DNA from: Pseudeuparius sepicola | Taxonomy: Eukaryota > Arthropoda > Insecta > Coleoptera > Anthribidae | Direction: 5' to 3' | Assembly (NCBI GenBank): GCA_963920635.1 | Contig: OY987301.1 | Coordinates: 15,294,501 to 15,358,500, forward strand | DNA: 64,000 nt | In this document: positions 1-12,316 of the stretch, piece after piece | Layout of the letters: every line of letters starts with the position of its first letter | How positions within the stretch are numbered: position 1 is the first letter of the stretch | Program-made: the position numbers and the translations under genes | Notes under the pieces: generated by a model | The model's database searches: none | What the model was told of the DNA's origin: nothing | The model's input: only the letters and a program-made list of their open reading frames with translations

Positions 1-2364
1 GCGGATGACTAAGCAGCTTCATCTTTTATACATCAATAAATAACCTACCAGAGGGTTATAGAAAGGATACAAATTATCAGGGAAGAAGGGCAGAATCAAT
101 CGATTGGTTTTTTAGTGAATACATAACATTTGGTTAATAAAGACTATAAAGAGTAAACTCTTCTTTTGTGAGGAAAATGTATTTATACGGGAGACCCAAA
201 TTGAACGCTTTTGGGGGTTTCTCTTATTTCCCGACGATATAGACAATAAATAGCTAAGGTAGTGCTCGATTTTCGTGAAGAGTTGAATGTCGTAAACCGC
301 AGTTATGATACATAACTGCAGCATTCAACTTTTCTAGAAAATTGAATCCTGGACACCTTACGGCAAACAACCTAGTAGAGGCCAATAATAATAATTCTTC
401 TTCAAACTGGGGAGCCGTAATTACAATGTGCAAATATTTGGAGAAAGTGTTCTGTTCTACAGGTGGATTTAAGGGGTTCTCATGTAAAATTTTTCGATTT
501 AAGCCTCCCCTGCAAAGTTATTCCAGCCTTAAGAGGGACAAAAAATTAGGTTTTGATTTTTTTACGTTACCAACAAGTTGGAAGACAATTAAGGTATACC
601 CCGATTACTGTAAGAAGTCCCGATTTTGTCAGATGACATTCTCCACAAAATCCCTAGGAATTTTCTGTTAACCATGGGTATAACATTGGTATATGCGTCT
701 CAATCAGTTAATGACGTCACTCATTGATTTATGATGTGAAAAGTTACCCAAGTGATACGAAAAAAAAAAGAACATAATAAGACAAAAATCCCTATTGCAA
801 TCTCGGTTATACCGCTATAAATAAAAATAACTAGGTCTACAACTTATTTTAATAATAATTTCAAACGTCATGGAAACACTTTCATTTTGGTATTTTAGTA
901 TAATCAGCTGCTTTTGGCAGCGTCTATGGGCGGACTCAGGCAAATTTAGCTTTGGTGTGTCAAAGTGACAGTGAAGGTTTTCCAGATCGTTCAAACTGGT
1001 TCAAACATTCGGCAATGAAAATATTCGCGGGTTTTCTACGTTTCGTGAGTTTTACCGTTATCTGTGTTGTTCTTGTTCTTGTAACTTTTCATGTTATTAG
1101 TGGAAATGGGCTCGTTACTGACCTGAACTTATGACCCGGTTGCATTTTTTGCTGCATTGACGCCAACTTAGGATATCGAAATTACCATTGACAGTCCCAG
1201 TAAGGAGTTCTTAAAATAATTTGAGTATAGAATTACTCTTTGCACCCTATGCATCCTAAGGGTAGAAACCGAAACACCTATTTGTCTTTATATAGGACTT
1301 TTTTTAAATGAAAAATTCGTATTTTGTAGCCCAATTAATTTAGAAACTTTTTTATTATTGTTATTTCTTCATTAACTTAATAGTTCGGCTGAAAAAAAAA
1401 ACTTTTTGTTCCGTATTTAAAACAAAAACAGTTTTCGATAATTACGACACTAAACACATAGTAGGCGCTAGGCGGGTGTCATCTTGTGACTTTCGTATTT
1501 TCTTGTGTAGGTAAGCGTGGTAAGGAATACTTTTTTTCCTACAAAAAATGGAACAACTTCCCACCATTTTCATTGTTTAAATTCACTCGAAACATTTTTT
1601 TATTTGTGGATTTCGTAAGGAGGACAGGTGATATGTTTTGAATAACTACAATTTTTGTGTTTAAACGGTATAAATAAAATGTGGTGACAATCCGACGAAA
1701 AATGACCTGTTTACGGCTCTTTTCTGTAATATTTGAGCAAATGCTATCCTAATTCTATCGAGAAAAGTCGCCTCCGCCGCAAATGGCAATGAAGACAAAA
1801 TAATAGCAATTGCCCTCCACAAGGATTCAGTTGCTTCTGGGATACTTCTAGTTTGGAGTATTGAGGGTGAGAATTATTATTATTATTACTTTTAATAATT
1901 GTTATTTTTTAACCAAACTTGGTAGAAACCCCTTTTAGATGGATCTCAATCCAATGAAGTAGTCAGTTTTGAGGTAAAAAAAAATCATTTTTACTAAGAA
2001 AAAAATTCGTAATATGCCTTGAAATTGAGGTTAAGCCTCGGGTTAAGCCCTTATATTTCGCACCAAAATATAGTTTCTTGTGAACTATCTTTAGAAGAAA
2101 AACAATTGGATGAAAATAAAAATTGTACGGCTGTGCTTCCATTTCAATTGGGTCAAAAATCCAAAAGATTCATTAAATCTTTCCTCATTTAACCTTCCTT
2201 CGAGATCTGCGGGTTTCCGAGATTCCCACATCAAACATCGAATAAACTCACCCTGTATAAGAGGAACCTTATATGATTTAAATTCATGAATGGCGAACGA
2301 GGCCTTTAATGTTTACATAAACTTAATTAGCAACCGATGCTCCAAGTTCCTATAATACGAGTGC
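1..2364. other. AT-rich stretch with no recognised gene
   Basis: I see no conserved exon, RNA gene or complete element here. Reading frames reach 109 codons at most and resemble nothing I know. A lone CACCCTGTATA at about 2250 matches the outward end of the CAGGGTG foldback class found elsewhere in the window, but has no partner nearby. Confidence 0.6.
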
Positions 2365-2720
2365 TTCGTTTAAGAGGGGGTTGCCGACAGCGAAAATGAC
2401 GTTAGATTTCGTATTTTTTTAAGTTGTATAGCATAAAATCTAATAACATTTTACCTGGCAAAAATTTAGTACAAATATCTCTGTCTTCATTTTAATCATA
2501 AGATCTTAAAAGCAGTGTTTTCTTTTATAGGTTATGAAAACCTTGGGAAAAATAATAATTCCAGTGCATATGCTTTTAAGATCTTATGATTAAAATGAAG
2601 ACAGAGATGTTTGTACTAAATTTTTGCCAGGTAAAATGTTATTAGATTTTATGCTATACAACTTAAAAAATACGAAATCTAACGTCACTTTCGCTGTCGG
2701 CAACCCACTCTTAAGTTTCG
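2365..2720. mobile_element. Foldback MITE-like element, 356 bp
   Basis: Two nearly identical arms of about 149 bp (2365-2513 and 2572-2720) face each other across a 58-base loop. The arms share, for example, GTTGCCGACAGCGAAA near the outside and AAGATCTTA at the inside. It has no coding capacity. The high arm identity suggests recent insertion or arm conversion. No convincing target-site duplication was seen, so the superfamily is unknown. Confidence 0.85.
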
Positions 2721-2807
2721 CATTAGAGAGAGTTCTTGTTGAGTTTATATATTTTTAGATATTTAAAAGCTTACAAAAAGAAGGATTAATCTAACGCCAA
2801 ATTCTTC

Positions 2808-2958
2808 AATATTTGTCAAATTAGCTTGAGCAAGCTACTCGATTTTTCAATGCTTGACAAATAATTACTTGACTTGACTTGATATCTGGTAAGACAGTCT
2901 TGACTTGAGCTTAACTTGATTTCAAGACAAGTCAAGTCAAGTCAAGCCTTGAAACCAT
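2808..2958. repeat. CTTGA/TCAAG-rich motif cluster
   Basis: The pentamers CTTGA and its complement TCAAG occur many times within 150 bases. They run mainly as CTTGACTTGACTTGA on the left and TCAAGTCAAGTCAAG on the right, so the segment can fold on itself. Clustered motifs of this kind are common in the subterminal parts of hAT elements, but no termini are visible here. Confidence 0.6.
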
Positions 2959-5900
2959 AATTACGGCTAGGTATATAATGCCAGACGACACCTTTACATA
3001 ATACAAATATAATTTGCTCTCATCGCTTCACCGACTTTTGGTTATTGTTATTCGCGTGTGCACTGCGGACCTTTGGGAATGGGAATGCCGGCATAAATTT
3101 GCTTATTACTGGCAGCGGCAAAACGACCCAATTTGCACGTTTTACAGCCGCTTTTATCACCCGTGAAAACCGATAGCCATTTCCTTAATGAAAATGTTTT
3201 CCATTATTGCTCGCTACGAGGACCTTATAAAACACATCGACTCGACGACACTAGCGGCGTCCATAGGTTTTCCCCCTCAAGACACAATATTATCAGTAAG
3301 CAATGTGCCCTCAGATTGACTTAAGAAGAGGGAAGACTTTTTTAGTTTTGAGTCTGGAAATAATACAAGGCGATTGTACCTCTATTTATAATTAAAATAA
3401 AAAATGGCTCCTGGTATATATGGGACAAAATGTTAGTTCTTGGTAAGACCAAAGTAGTTTCCAATATCTAATGGAAATTTAGTATGGGTCTTTCGGAGGT
3501 GTGCAGACCACGACAGGCACCTGTTTCGGCTATGTGAAATAAGAAATAATAGTATAACGCCGTGAGCATTATACCACCCAATGGGGGCGTTAATATTCAT
3601 TTATTGATAGATAAATCTGACGAAGTTTATTTAGTTACTATTAAGTTACTATTCAAAATTTCTCATTTCTCTCTATTTCCCTTCTTCACTTTTCTCTGAA
3701 ATCTTAAAATAGCCCATTTTGTTTTCCAAACTGTGAATATACTTGCAAACTGTCAATAATTATTACTATAATTTGGCATTTATCTTCCATGGCAACCTAT
3801 GACCCAAGGAGTAATCCCTCACAAAAAAGGCTCAGTTCATAACGAACTGTTGGAGCGAACATATAACATATAATATACTTTGTTGGAATCAGAAAAATGC
3901 GTAGAATTCAATAATCCAAAAATATAGAAGGTTTTCATTTAAAAAAACATAAGTTATGTTTGCCACGGCTTTCTAGAACACACTGCATAAGGTCCAATAG
4001 TGTCACAAAAAAACGTTGTATTAGTATCTAAAACTTTTGTAAAAAACTTTTTTCTAACCTCAAAAACTAACAATTTAAGGGGGTGTCAATTTATAGTGAG
4101 CCACCCTGTACATTGTACATTCTAGAAATTTCTTTTTTTTATTAATCCGTTAATTTTTTCAGGGATAAACCCAAGCCCCATTATGCCCTATGCGGTGCAA
4201 ACTCGGGTGAAAATATTTCCATAAAAACAACCCTAGAAATGCCATAAAGCCATTACTGGAAATATGCGGTTTAAAATACAATATGATTACGTTTGATATT
4301 AGAGGATAGCATTGTTTTTAAAATTCGTTAGGTGTTCAAATAATGGTAGTGCAATTTTTAGCGTGTTATTCTAAAGTACAGAAGTTTAGTTTTAACCACG
4401 AGAAATAAATTCACGGCGAAACTAAGCCAACAGATCTACCTAAATAAACCAATACCAATAATAGGGTCTTTTTTTAAAATATAACAGTAATCAAAAATCT
4501 ATGAATGGCTTATTTATGTCAGTGACTTCAAGTCTCTGATTTATGTACATATTGTGCATGATCTATTGGCAATCCTTTTTTTATTTTTTACAAGTAAATT
4601 ATTGCTAAGCAGGAGAGGACACAGACGTAATTAATAATGACTCCAGAAAAACATAAAAAATCCTTTCATTTCCAGGAAATCAATATTAAAATAACATTGT
4701 TAGCAGTGTTTCAGTATTTCAAGTTAATATATGCACTAATTAATTTCATTTTGCTTTAATTAAATTCAAAAACTAATTCAAATAAAACTACATTCGTTAG
4801 TCAATATATTCGCAACCCAATTCGCACATTGTATGCAAACAGCTTTGAGTTTCTGGGAGCATCATTCAAAAAATGTATGACAATATCTCAAAACTAAACC
4901 ATATGTAGTTTTCAAACTCAACAATATTTTTCTTATTTGATAAAAATAATGTGCATTATCGACTGTTAAACAAGTTGTGCGCCATATTATTCCGCCAGGC
5001 TGTTATAAAATGTTATCGCCTTCGCCAACGTCCGATCGCTAGTGTCTGGCAAATTTATTTTATGTTTAATCTCGACAAAGGAAATACTGGATATTTTTTG
5101 GATTAGAAAATGCGATTCTAGACTAGATACTTAGAAGTTTTTATTAATGTGCTTGGTGTTGTTATTTTTTAATTTATCTTAATTTTTTTACTACATATTA
5201 TATTTTAAAATTTTGATTTGGGCTTGGTTTACCTGGTATTGCGACTTGTTTAATTGTGCGTTGTGCGTAAGAATATTCTAACTGAAATTTTAGTTTTAAA
5301 AAATCCAACTATGAAAGAGTTTCCGCTAGTAAAAAAATATTAGTGATATGATTATTTCTTATAACTTGTTATATTATGCAAAATTCAAGAAAATGTCAAG
5401 AGCACACATTTGTAGAGCACCTTCTAACTTACCCCTAAATTCAAGATGGCGGAAAACCTGCAAGGGTTGATGGTCGAAAACTCGGATTTAAGCATTCTAT
5501 TTGGTGTACTCCCGATGGAAATTTTTTTCTTACCCATTGAATTGCAATATTAAACCTTAAATTTACTGGACTACTTACCCAAATAAATGGTTAGGTCACT
5601 CCCTGTTTGTACTTTTGATCATATCATTTAATTAACACCCAGATAACGAGTATCGCATTTTTTCCCTTTCATACAAACTCGTTTGAATAATTGTACTAAT
5701 TGCTTGATAAGCATTTTGCATGTAAATTATAAATAAACATTCTGTGGGAAATTAACATTTGTTGAGTGACGCATTTATAAAGACTATTCACCGCTCTTTT
5801 CAACTACCATTATTTACTACAATAAGGGCTGCTCAAAACATAGATGTCTTTTTAAACACGACAAAAGGTCTTACTAAATCTGGAAATAAAAAAGTAGCTG

Positions 5901-6496
5901 GTATCCTTTGCGCATATTACCACAGTAAAATCTTAACTATCACGGCATAAATAGGCGACATTTTCTGCGTTTCCATATTTTATAGCTGCGCCAAATTGGC
6001 TGTTTCTAATTGGCACTTATTTCGGTAAGAATTTTATTAAAGCGGTTTTATGATTGCTACACGTTTCTATAGACTTATCTATCGATTTTGGTTATAATTG
6101 GAAATTATTGATAACGGTTGCTGGGATATTTGGGTTCCTAAAATTATTATACATAACTTTCTATGTAGGCCACACTTAATAGAAACGAACTCCTTCGAGT
6201 CCCTGGCATATTTTGAATGCCAAAAGGGGTCAAATGAGGCAAGCATTTATATTAACCAGTCCTCTTTTACAAGTTGCCCTAACAAACCCTCTTTATACTT
6301 CCGATTATTAGTTAATTAATCCTCGGAGTTCTGTTTTCCTTCTTGCAGGCTTGTTTGAATAAATTTTAATTACTTATTTTAATCCGCCACTTAGTATGCG
6401 TGGAGGGGGCCAAGCGGCAGCACGCGGCATTTTGTTTCATAAAAATTTATAAATCGATCGAAGACTTGTTTACACCAATAATTGTACTACCAGTGT
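2959..6496. other. AT-rich stretch with no recognised gene
   Basis: Nothing identifiable as a gene. A CCACCCTGTA at about 4100 is another isolated CAGGGTG-class end. The segment at 6020-6080 resembles one at 45480-45535 (shared TTTTATGATTG and GTTTCTATAGA), suggesting an old dispersed repeat. Confidence 0.55.
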
Positions 6497-7757
6497 ATAT
6501 ACGGGTGTCCAACTTTAAAACTGTACAAATCCGTAAAATCTTAATTTTTTGAGATAATTGCCTAAACTTTTTTTTGTTTGAAAGTCCTTCAAAAACCACT
6601 TCTTTTGACCTTCCTGACATTTTCAAAATGCAAATCCAGGGCCGGCTGCGATTTTCTTATACCCCCGATTTTCACAAAAACCATTTAGCGATTTTTTTAT
6701 TTAAAATCTGACCCCACAGCGTCAATCAGAACACCCCAAAACCCCCATATACCAAATTTGAACCAAAAAGATACAGGGAGTTCCATTCTGCAAGGTGTCA
6801 AAGTTGAGCAAAATATGAATTTTAAAGGCATCTGCAGAGTCCAGTGTGCCATGGAATCCCCTCAAAACAGTTGAATAGACGATAGGACCACTCAAGGTGT
6901 TGGTGTGCAAAGGTCCAATACAAAATTTACAGAGTGTTCTTATCCGTGCCATCTCAAATTACTGAATTTTTGGAACTTTATAGGGGTCAAAAATCGAGTA
7001 GCTATATCAAAACCGCTCCACACACTATAAATGAACTAAATCTAAAAAATACAGAAGCCTGTCAGTCTGTAAGTCCATATCAGTTAAGGTTGGCTGGTGT
7101 GCCACAACAGGAAACGCACAGAAAATGTATCATCTTAGACAGTGATTTTGTTGAGAAAGGTCCAATAATTTAAATTGTTTTTATTTTTTGTTAGTTGGCA
7201 TTTTGTAAAGAAATACATTACTTTTGTGTTTATCAATATTTTTTCCATGATTCCAGAGCACTGTTGATAAGTATAAGTTTCATAAAATTTCAGAATTTTG
7301 AGATGGCTCAGAGAAAAATACCCTGTATATTTTTGTAGTAAATATTTTCACACCAACATTTTGAGTGGTCCTGTTGACCATTCAACTGTTTTGAAGGGAT
7401 TCCATGGTACACTTGACTCGCCAGATGCCTTTAAAATTCCTATTTTGCTCAACTTTAATACCCTGCAGAATGGAACTCTGTTTATTTTTTATTCAAATTT
7501 GGTATATGGGGGTTTTGGAGTGTTCTGATTAACGCTGTGGGATCAGATTTTAAATAAAAAAATCGCTAAAGGGTTTTCGTGAAAATCGGGAGTATAAAAA
7601 AATCGCAGCCGGCTCTGGATTTGCATTTTGAAAATGGCAAGAAGGTCAAAAGAAGCGGTTTTTGAAGGCCTTTCAAACAAAAAAAAGTTTTGGCGATTAT
7701 CTTTAAAAATGAAGAATTTACGGATTTGTACAGTTATAAAGTTGGACACCCTGTATA
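6497..7757. mobile_element. Foldback element of the CAGGGTG class, 1.26 kb
   Basis: Long inverted arms (about 6498-6990 and 7262-7757) end in TATACGGGTGTCCAAC on the left and GTTGGACACCCTGTATA on the right. The arms are clearly diverged by small indels and substitutions. The central 270 bases are unique and lack a transposase. TATA flanks both ends, compatible with TA target duplication as in Tc1/mariner elements; that assignment is inference. The mirrored 76-codon frames in the two arms are a by-product of the inverted repeat, not genes. Confidence 0.85.
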
Positions 7758-7871
7758 AACGATGTAACTCTTATTCGGGGTTTCCTCAAACGTGTTGCAT
7801 AAATCAATAATTTGATAATAAAATACAGATAATAACAATACCAGCTGGCAGCACAAAAAAACTCTCATCAA

Positions 7872-7907
7872 GATTACAGTGGCTTTATGTGTAAAGCCAC
7901 TGTAATC
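7872..7907. repeat. Perfect 16-bp hairpin
   Basis: GATTACAGTGGCTTTA and its exact complement are separated by four bases (TGTG). There are no mismatches. It lies just right of the foldback at 6497-7757. Thirteen bases of one arm (ACAGTGGCTTTAT) recur at about 57864. It may be a collapsed miniature element. Confidence 0.8.
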
Positions 7908-9388
7908 AATATTAATTATTTAGCAACTTTTCTTTTCTATAATTTTCCAACAACAAAAAAGTTGTAGGGGACAAACCTTACGTAGGCCGCCCTGTAGAAA
8001 GCTGTCAATTCTTGCGATCTTTCAGTAAGGGAATTAATTCTCTTCTCTTAACCGTCATTATTATAATATATTTTTTATCAGAGCAGGTACCCTCTTAGTA
8101 CCTTCCCAAGTAATGGTTGAACATCTTAAACATATAGGATTTATACATAGAGCGAGTGTTTAATAGGAGTGTCTAGGGGAGTTTGTAAAAAGTGTTATCT
8201 TGTTATTGTGTTATTTTCTAAGAGTGTATAAAAAACCAACACAGGAATTTCAATAATTTGTTAAAAGCCCTTGTTTAAAAGTCTGTTGCCAACTTCAACT
8301 CGTAGGTATAGTATTTATAGTCACTTAAAACAGCATAAAAACTCAAAAAGAATATAGGATATAATAAGCGTCACGTAGTTTTCAAAAATATACATATATT
8401 CTACAAGCAACATAATATTTCACTTTTAAGGTTTTTTTAAGGTTGTCGTCAAACACAACGTAAAGGTTAAAGCACCATATAATATTGCCAAAAGGTCTCT
8501 AAAAAGCCATATCGATTAGAACTATTTACGCAAGTATATCCTAAGATCTGTGAAATTATGGCACGCCTAACTACCGCATTTCGTTGCACAAGTGCCCAGC
8601 CGTCGAACAGTGTAACCCATACAAGTATTGGTGATATTATATTAGGTGAGCATCAGTCACTTGTTTTTACTACAATATCTATCTTCTCTGTCTCCTTCAT
8701 CTCTTTTTACTACTAATACCAGGTTCGGTTTAACATGGCTAAAGAAGTGTTTTGTCTCGTATTTTATTGCCGAGGCGCCTGTTCTCGAGCTACCCTGGTA
8801 AAATATAAATGAATTCACCTGGAACACAGTGATATACGGGGCGCGATCTATTTCATAGCATTTACCACGCTCTGCTACTGGTAAAGATACCAGACTTATC
8901 AGCAGAAAACACTCATATAAAATTCAAAGGTTTTTATGCTGTTCCAAGTAACCTAACCTAACCATACCTTAAGGGATTTTTAACCAAGACCTGACCTGAA
9001 AGCGCGATTAAAATGTCATTTAGCTCCCCAAATGCAATTTTATGCATGCTCGTATAGAACATAATTTATTCTCAAATATTATTTTGTGTAGTGCCCGCTT
9101 CAACTGTGATACCATCAATTCGCTGTGTACGGCCTGTCCCGCGGACGCTTCGGCCCATCAATTTGCGACGGACAAGTGATTTATCGTTCCAATGAAAATA
9201 TGACGGCCAAAGGGGACGTCGGCGGTTTGAATTTATCTGCCTAATTAGCGTGAAAGGTTCGTTTTGCCGCAGTATCGAAAAAAAGCCTCCCGCCGGCTCC
9301 CGTAATAATTTTAATCCACCAGGGGCGACTTTGCACATCAAGGGAACCGCGGGACAAAAATAAATAAAAGCGCAAAGGCCCTAAAAGG
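7908..9388. other. Stretch with no recognised gene
   Basis: No exon or complete element seen. Minor items are a CCGCCCTGTAG end remnant near 7990 and a CCTAACCTAACC run at 8952-8963. The part from 9080 to 9350 is more GC-rich than its surroundings and looks single-copy, but translates to nothing familiar. Confidence 0.55.
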
Positions 9389-9949
9389 TTCGCTAGGACG
9401 TGAAGAGGGCTTTATTCGCAACTACTAAGCATTCATTTTGACATTGGCGTATAGATGGCGCTGCGGTGCAAAGAAACTTTTCGATCCTACGAACGTTGGA
9501 ACGTAGCGCATCTGAAAGACTGGGTAATTTAAAGAAGCTTTTGTTCTATGGACGATTTTCTTATTGTTACTAGTTTCTGAGATAACCGCTCTACAATGTA
9601 ATTTACAAAAAATTTGCTACCTCGCTTAAAATTAATTTTAGAGAAAAAAGTTATTAAAAATATCTTTGTAGTGCACTAAGACGAAGAAAATAGCGGCACG
9701 AGTCAAATTATTACACATCCCGCATGACCGGAAGTACCGAAAGTGACTCATTTTTCAGTTTAAAATTAACATACTGTATAATTTATCCCTCAAAAGTGAA
9801 AAAATGTAATTTCCAGTGTCATATAAAACAATAGCACCATGTATATACGGCAATTTGGCTGAATTTATTTTTATTAACCGAAGGTGGCTCTGCCCATTAT
9901 TTCAATATGATATTTAGGTTAAAACACCCAGGTAATTCTCTATCAGACC

Positions 9950-10107
9950 CAGTGGCGCACCCAGAAAATATAATTGGAGGGGGGCAACTTAAAAAGTTTG
10001 ACGTATTGCAGTATTGCATACAAAATATTTTATGATTATAAGAAGTTTAAAATGTGAGAGGTCTGGGGGTACCGAGCCCCCCCCCCCCCCCCCCGGGTGC
10101 GCCACTG
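9950..10107. mobile_element. Short hAT-like element with CAGTGGCGCACCC ends
   Basis: The ends are CAGTGGCGCACCC and GGGTGCGCCACTG, a 13-bp perfect terminal inverted repeat of the CAGTGGCG type common among hAT elements. The interior is 130 bases and includes an 18-base run of C near the right end. The flanking octamers do not match, so the target-site duplication is lost or the assignment is imperfect. Confidence 0.7.
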
Positions 10108-10253
10108 TATTGTCAATTCGTTTCTTGCCTAATTAGTTTATTAATTTTTGTAATAATGGTTAATCATAGTAATGAGAATAAATTAAATATGATATTAATT
10201 TATGGAGAATGCGGTAAAAATAATGCTGTAGCCGCTCGTATTTAGGTATGGAC

Positions 10254-10676
10254 CAATGACGTCAGAACCTATAGACAGGAGGTTTGTTTTGATAAACGCT
10301 TGACGCCCAGAACTAATCACATTAGATTATTCCGAAAATGTCGCGAGATTGTCAGAAATTGCCCCTTTTTGTCGAGCCGTAGCGAACTTATTTCGACTCT
10401 GGGCTCGGAGGCTGGCGTCGTTAGACCATCCCCCGAGTCTTCAGGTGAGGTTCCGATGCTTCCGGCGCCCCCAAACAAGAAAAAACATGCGATATCTAAG
10501 TGTGATTCTGGAGGAACTATAACCGGGAATCACCGGGTGTATAGTTGGTTGATGGTTGACTTTCTGTCTTTGTTTGTAGCATGTTTTTAGGGTAGTATGG
10601 ATATATTTAATCTTGGAGTCAAAATAAAGGGCATTTTAACAATGGGGCACCACGTCTATAGGTTCTGACTTCATTG
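10254..10676. mobile_element. Non-autonomous hAT-like element, 423 bp, perfect 8-bp TSD
   Basis: The ends are CAATGACGTCAGAACC and its near-complement at the right; one mismatch is visible over the first 24 bases. The element is flanked on both sides by the octamer GTATGGAC (10246-10253 and 10677-10684). An 8-bp duplication and CA...TG ends are the hallmark of hAT. A 96-codon frame inside resembles no transposase. It sits in the middle of the foldback at 9389-11103. Confidence 0.88.
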
Positions 10677-11846
10677 GTATGGACATAATTTTGAACATTT
10701 ATTGTAAACATACATTTTAAATTTCGGTTAACTGTTGAACTGAAAAATGGGTCACTGCCGGTACATTCCGTCAAACCGGATGTATAATAATTTGACACGT
10801 GCCACTATTTTCTTTGTCCTAGTGCACTACAAAGATTTTTTTAATAACTTTTTCCTCTAAAGTTAATTTTAAGCGAGTTAGCTCATTTTTTGTAAATGTA
10901 GAGCGGTTATCTCAGAAACTTGTAACAATAAGAAAATCGTCCATAGAACAAAAGCTTCTCTAAATTAACCAATCTTTCAGATGCGCTACGTTCCAACGTG
11001 CCTAGGATCGAAAAGTTTCTTTGCACCGCACCGCTATCTATACGCCAATGTCAAAATGAACGCTTAGCAGTTGCAAATAAAGCCCTCTTCACATCCTAGC
11101 GAACGGCGTTTGCAGAATTAAAATATCTCTTTTTGTTCCGGAGATATCGCCGACGGGAGTCCTTATTGGGACACCCTGTATATTTATTTCCCCGACTTTC
11201 ATATTGCAAGAAATATAATAAGGAAGACCGACAAGATGACAAGTTCATTTCTAACACCCTGTAATTTCGGCAATGTAGAGTAAAGAATATGTTGAAAAAT
11301 TAAACAACCCCTGAATTTAATTTATTCCAAAACATCAGTGTGTTCTGCCCTTAGACAAGGAAAGAGAGAGGACGCCTAACAGCGCCCGCGGCCATGTTAC
11401 CGACTGGCACATCGCACGACAGGCCAGTGGCGTAGTATGAAACGCGTTCTTAGCCAATATCACAAAAATGTTAAAAATGAAAAGGTAGTTAATTGTGACT
11501 CACATGTAATTTGAAATATTTGTATTTATTTGCAAATAATTTCCCAAATGTAAAGCTAGTTGCTGAAGTATTATTTATAAAATAAATAATACAGAAAGAT
11601 TTTTAGTATCTGTAACTATAAATAATATCTAAATGATGTTTAGTGGCATGTCAGGTAAAGGATATCAATAATTGAAAAAAATGCACTCCAGCCGGTCTCG
11701 AAGCACGCCCATGGAAACCAGCACATATTTTATGAAACTATCATAATCAATAAAAACGATGTTAAAAAATAATTATATTGGTCCTATTTACAAACAAAAC
11801 CATGGACTTTATGATACTAAAAGGTAGAAGGAATTTGAAGAAGTTA

Positions 11847-12002
11847 AGCCTGGTTCATGCAGCTTCTTTATCTTTTAATTTTACTTTATCTTTAAGAAAT
11901 AACCAATGGCATTTCTCCCTTGATTTGAACTTACCAATGACATTTAATATTTCTTAAAGATAAAGAAAAATTAAGAGATAAAGAAGCTGTATGAACCAGG
12001 CC
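11847..12002. mobile_element. PIF/Harbinger-like MITE, 156 bp, TTA duplication
   Basis: An almost fully palindromic element with ends AGCCTGGTTCATGCAGCTTC and the complement of GGCCTGGTTCATACAGCTTC. It is flanked by TTA at 11844-11846 and 12003-12005. The paralogous transposon copy at 33731-34957 has an uninterrupted GAAGTTATATTGAG-type site at the equivalent place, which serves as the empty site. A TTA/TAA duplication is typical of PIF/Harbinger. Confidence 0.85.
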
Positions 12003-12063
12003 TTATATTGAGAAAAAAATAAAGTTTCAGGACATCTTTCAAAAGTAGCTTGTTAATATTTAC

Positions 12064-12134
12064 CTGTGAAACGAAATCCCGGGCTCTTGCTTTTCACTTC
12101 TGCTTTTGCAACCAAACGCCAATCAGTACACCAT
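12064..12134 (-). pseudogene. THAP first exon, broken by a stop at codon 4
   Basis: On the minus strand an ATG opens a 71-base exon ending CACAG before a GTA donor. The reading matches the exon at 33859-33929 almost base for base after codon 5, but the fourth codon is TGA where the other copy has TGT (Cys). Because that Cys is the first metal ligand of the C2CH THAP finger, this copy can encode neither the finger nor a product from this start. Confidence 0.75.
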
Positions 12135-12316
12135 CGTAAGAGTATATTTTCCCCTTAATCACTGTTACTTTTAATTCACAAATTCTCGAAATTAACTCAC
12201 AACGTACTCGCTTTGTTTGCCACATATAAAATGGCCGCCGTTCAAAACGACGTAACAAAATCTATTATACACGGCATGGTAGGCCAGCGCGGTGTCCTCT
12301 CTCTTTCCTTGTATAA

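Larger units (their letters stand above)
9389..11103. mobile_element. Foldback element, 1.7 kb, with nested insertions
   Basis: The left arm (about 9389-9775) starts TTCGCTAGGACGTGAAGAG and the right arm (about 10735-11103) is its complement, ending CTTCACATCCTAGCGAA. Arm identity by eye is roughly 85-90%. The middle contains two other elements, at 9950-10107 and 10254-10676, which must be younger. No transposase frame is present. Confidence 0.85.
11351..12316 (-). mobile_element. THAP-domain (P-element-like) transposon remnant, copy 1
   Basis: The terminal repeats are TTAGACAAGGAAAGAGAGAG on the left and its complement with one change on the right. The body is an inverted paralogue of 33731-34957. 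It keeps a first coding exon (12134-12064, minus strand) with the start of a THAP zinc finger, but codon 4, the first zinc-ligand cysteine, is TGA. A PIF/Harbinger-like MITE at 11847-12002 interrupts it. The length, under 1 kb, leaves no room for a transposase, so this is an internally deleted, dead copy. Confidence 0.8.

Noticed and set aside
8950..8963. Telomere-like AACCTAACCTAACC
   Set aside because: Fewer than three CCTAA units; too short to be an interstitial telomere block.
10077..10094. 18-base run of C as a possible regulatory G-quadruplex strand
   Set aside because: It is a homopolymer inside a small transposon end, prone to length error; a functional role cannot be supported.
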